From Rhizomys pruinosus (lineage: Eukaryota; Chordata; Mammalia; Rodentia; Spalacidae): 64,000 nt of DNA. The notes beneath the pieces are model-generated. The model made no database searches. It had not been told where the DNA came from and saw only the letters and a list, made by a program, of their open reading frames with translations. Positions 61,851-64,000 of this stretch are shown piece by piece; within the stretch, counting starts at the first letter, position 1, and every line of letters begins with the position of its first letter. The translations under genes and the position numbers were made by a program. The stretch lies in assembly GCA_009823505.1 (NCBI GenBank), contig VZQC01005680.1, positions 1,997,662 to 2,061,661 on the forward strand, in the 5' to 3' direction.

Positions 61851-62264
61851 ATGGCCAGAGCTATGGACATCTGCTGAGGAGAGTAACACAGTCCCCCAGA
61901 AAACAACAAACGATGAATGGTATCCCTGCTCTGTGGTTCAAGTGCCAATATCCTAGTTGTAAGTATTTCTTGTGTAGGGCCCCCTGAGTTTTGTCCAAAG
62001 CAGTTGGGAGTGATGCAACTGGGAAACAACAACAACGAATCAATGGAAGACTGCAAATCGAAGAACGACTGACAACAGATGAACTTCTGCTCAACAGTCA
62101 ACTTCCTCATGGGAGAATATTGAGAAAGACTGAGAAAGAGATGAAAAGCATGTTGGGCAGAATCAATGAGCTCTGGTGGGGTGGGGGGATGGGGGGCAAA
62201 CACGGTCTAGATTTGATAAAAAAAAAGAAAAAAAGAATTTAAGAAAAAAGAAATTTAAATTTTC

Positions 62265-62740
62265 CATTTAAAAACCGGCTTGATTGGATAGTTCAGTGAT
62301 TAAAGTGGCACTTGGCTGCTTCTTCTGCCAGAGGACACTCAGCGTAAAGACATGTAGCTAACAACTGTCTGTGTATCCAGTTCTAGGGGATCTATCACCT
62401 TCTTCTGGCCTGCACGGGCATTGCATGACATGGATGCACTTAAATACATGCAGGCAAAACACCCATACACAGAAAATAAGGTAAATAAATAATGCACTGG
62501 AAAATTTAAAATAATAAAGAATAGTGTCAAGGGAGTAGAGAGATGGCTCAGCTGGTTAAGAGCACTGACTGCTCTTACAAAATGACCCTGGTTTAAAATC
62601 CCATGCACCAACATGGCCGGCTAACAACCCCTTTGTAAACGCCAGTCAGGTATCCAACACACTTTTTCGTCCTTCTTGGGTAACTAGCAGGTTGAAATTG
62701 GTGCATTTTAACATACATGCAAGCATACTAGAAGTAGTAG
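62265..62740 (+). mobile_element. Two B3-type SINEs
   Basis: 62265-62510: GATTGGATAGTTCAGTG, CCAGAGGACACTCAGC, CAGTTCTAGGGGATC. 62525-62735: GTAGAGAGATGGCTCAGC, GAGCACTGACTGCTC, then a body with many one-base changes. The A-rich tail of the second leads into the polypurine tract. Confidence 0.75.
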
Positions 62741-63455
62741 AAGAGAAGAAGAAGAAGAAGAAGAGAAGAAGAGAAGAAGGAAGAAGAAAGAAGAGAAGAA
62801 AAAGAGGAGGAGGAGAGAAAGAGGAGGAGGAGGAGGATGAAGGAGGAGAAGAAGGGAAAGAAAAACAAGGAAAAGGAGGAAGAGGAGGAGAGGGAAAGAG
62901 GGGAGGGAGGAGCAGAGGAGCAGAGGAACAGGAGGAGGAAGACGGAGGAGGCAAGAAGAAGGTAGGAGGAAGAGGAAAGAGGAGGGAGGAGCAGGAGGAA
63001 GGAAAAGAGGAGGGAGAAGGAGGAAAGAAGGGAGCAGGAGGAGGAAGGAGGAGGAGGAAGAAGGAGGGAGAAGAGGAAGGGAGGAAGAGGAGGAGAAGAA
63101 GGAGGAGGAGGAGAGGAAGAGGAGGAGCAGGAAGGAGGACAGAGGGAGGAGGAGGAGGAAGAGGAGCAGGAGGAGAAGAGGAGGAAGGGAGGAAGAGGAA
63201 GAGGAGGAAGATGGAGGGAGGAAAGAGGAGGAGGAGAGGAAGGAAGAGGAGGAGGAGGAAGAGGAGAGAGGAAGAGGAGGAGCGAAAAGAGGAGGATGGA
63301 GGAAGGGAGGAGAGGGGGGAGGAGGAGCAGGAGGAGGAGAGGAGGAGGAAGGAAGAGGAGGAGGGGAGGAGAAAGGAAGACGAGGAGGAAGGAGGAAGAG
63401 GAGGAGAAGGAGGAAGAGGAGGAGGAGGAGGAGGAGGAGGAGGAGGAGGAGTTCC
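62741..63455 (+). repeat. 710-bp polypurine tract
   Basis: AGAAG, GGAGGA and AGGAAGA units over about 710 bp with few pyrimidines, ending in an uninterrupted GGA run (63416-63451). It begins in the A-rich tail of a SINE. Long glutamate-rich and serine/proline-rich frames are artefacts. Confidence 0.95.
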
Positions 63456-63740
63456 AACACAGTAACATTTGTTTATAGTCTTTCTCCCTTCCCAACTGTA
63501 AACCTGGAATTTTCCAGGCATCTCACCAGAACCCCATTTATGGTATTAGCCATGTCCTGACTCCTTTGCGCATCCTGGTTATATCTTATCAGATTGTAAT
63601 CCCATCCAAGGCACCTAGAGAGCTACCGTATAACCTTATCAAAAAAGAAGGGTGGGCCATCTTGATGCCTCGGTGGAAGAGAAACAAAGAGAGAGAGAAA
63701 CAAGAAAGAGAGAGAGAAAACAAGAAAGAGAGAAAGAGTG
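63456..63740. other. Unique sequence, then GA-rich patch
   Basis: No feature except GAGA/GAAA repeats at 63678-63740. Confidence 0.5.
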
Positions 63741-64000
63741 CTGCCAAGCCTGATGACCTGCCATTGGATCCCTGGAGCCCGACATGGTGGAAGGGAGACT
63801 GAAGTGCCAACAAGCTGCCCTCTGTCTAACACACCACACACACACACACACTACACAGCACACAACACACAGAGGCACATTACACAATAGCAACACCATC
63901 CACATGCAAACACGCACATACACACATACATGCGCACACACACGTCACATACCACGGAACATATACAAATATACCACGTTATGTTGCTCCCATACGCAAC
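63741..64000 (+). mobile_element. RSINE-like SINE with (CA)n tail
   Basis: GCTGCCAAGCCTGATGACC, GAGCCCGACATGGTGGAAGG, CAAGCTGCCCTCTGTC, then degenerate CA repeats to about 63950. Confidence 0.75.

Larger units (their letters stand above)
56300..62260 (+). mobile_element. Near full-length L1, inactivated
   Basis: GC-rich 5' UTR-like sequence (about 56300-56529, with poly-C near 56391-56410) is followed by ORF1, ORF2 and a G-rich 3' UTR with A-rich end (about 61870-62260). Numerous single-base insertions and deletions break ORF2 throughout. A B3 SINE lies inside ORF2. No flanking target duplication could be defined. Confidence 0.9.

Noticed and set aside
62646..63521. Long serine/proline or glutamate-rich frames
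   Set aside because: Translation of the polypurine tract.

Overview
This window is nuclear DNA of a muroid rodent. The evidence is the interspersed-repeat content: 7SL-derived B1, tRNA-derived B2/B3-type SINEs, B4/RSINE composites, ID-like elements, ERVL-MaLR LTRs of MT and ORR1 type, and rodent L1 with Lx-like 3' ends, together with long (CA)n, (GGAA)n and polypurine arrays. The B2-type tails are the B3-like kind (a central CTCCAGTTCCAGGGG motif), not the typical house-mouse B2 tail, so a non-Mus muroid (cricetid, gerbil or similar) is plausible. The species cannot be fixed from sequence alone.

Only one protein-coding exon is recognisable. The minus strand at 1532-1769 encodes the N-terminus of GALNT17 (formerly WBSCR17), a Golgi polypeptide N-acetylgalactosaminyltransferase-like protein. 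The exon ends in a clean splice donor and lies in a CpG island of about 1.6 kb (1520-3180). Positions 1-1531 are therefore the start of GALNT17 intron 1. Everything from about 3.2 kb rightward is 5' flanking DNA; from known mammalian synteny this is the gene desert between AUTS2 and GALNT17.

The remaining 61 kb is layered transposon debris. 3-12 kb: SINEs, two MaLR LTRs, a 530-bp TG array and a 38-bp minisatellite grown from a SINE. 12-20 kb: LTR fragments, a 770-bp polypurine tract, a 400-bp (TTCC)n array inside an LTR and an ancient L1M fragment cut by SINEs. 20-31 kb: many solo MaLR LTRs, several inside B4 SINEs, a 37-bp minisatellite and a tiny tRNA-like retroposon with a perfect target-site duplication. 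31.25-34.24 kb: a nest in which an ORR1-type LTR holds a 5'-truncated L1 and an MT-type LTR, the latter holding a SINE. 35-56 kb: dense SINEs, duplicated ancient L1M and Lx 3'-UTR pieces, and ID-like oligomers. 56.3-62.3 kb: a near full-length L1 in + orientation with many single-base indels. 62.7-63.5 kb: another polypurine tract.

No bacterial-type system, CRISPR array, tRNA or rRNA gene, or second host gene was found. The most interesting signals are about repeat biology: nested insertions with readable target-site duplications, SINE-derived minisatellites, ID-like oligomers, a small tRNA-like retroposon, and an apparently error-rich right end.
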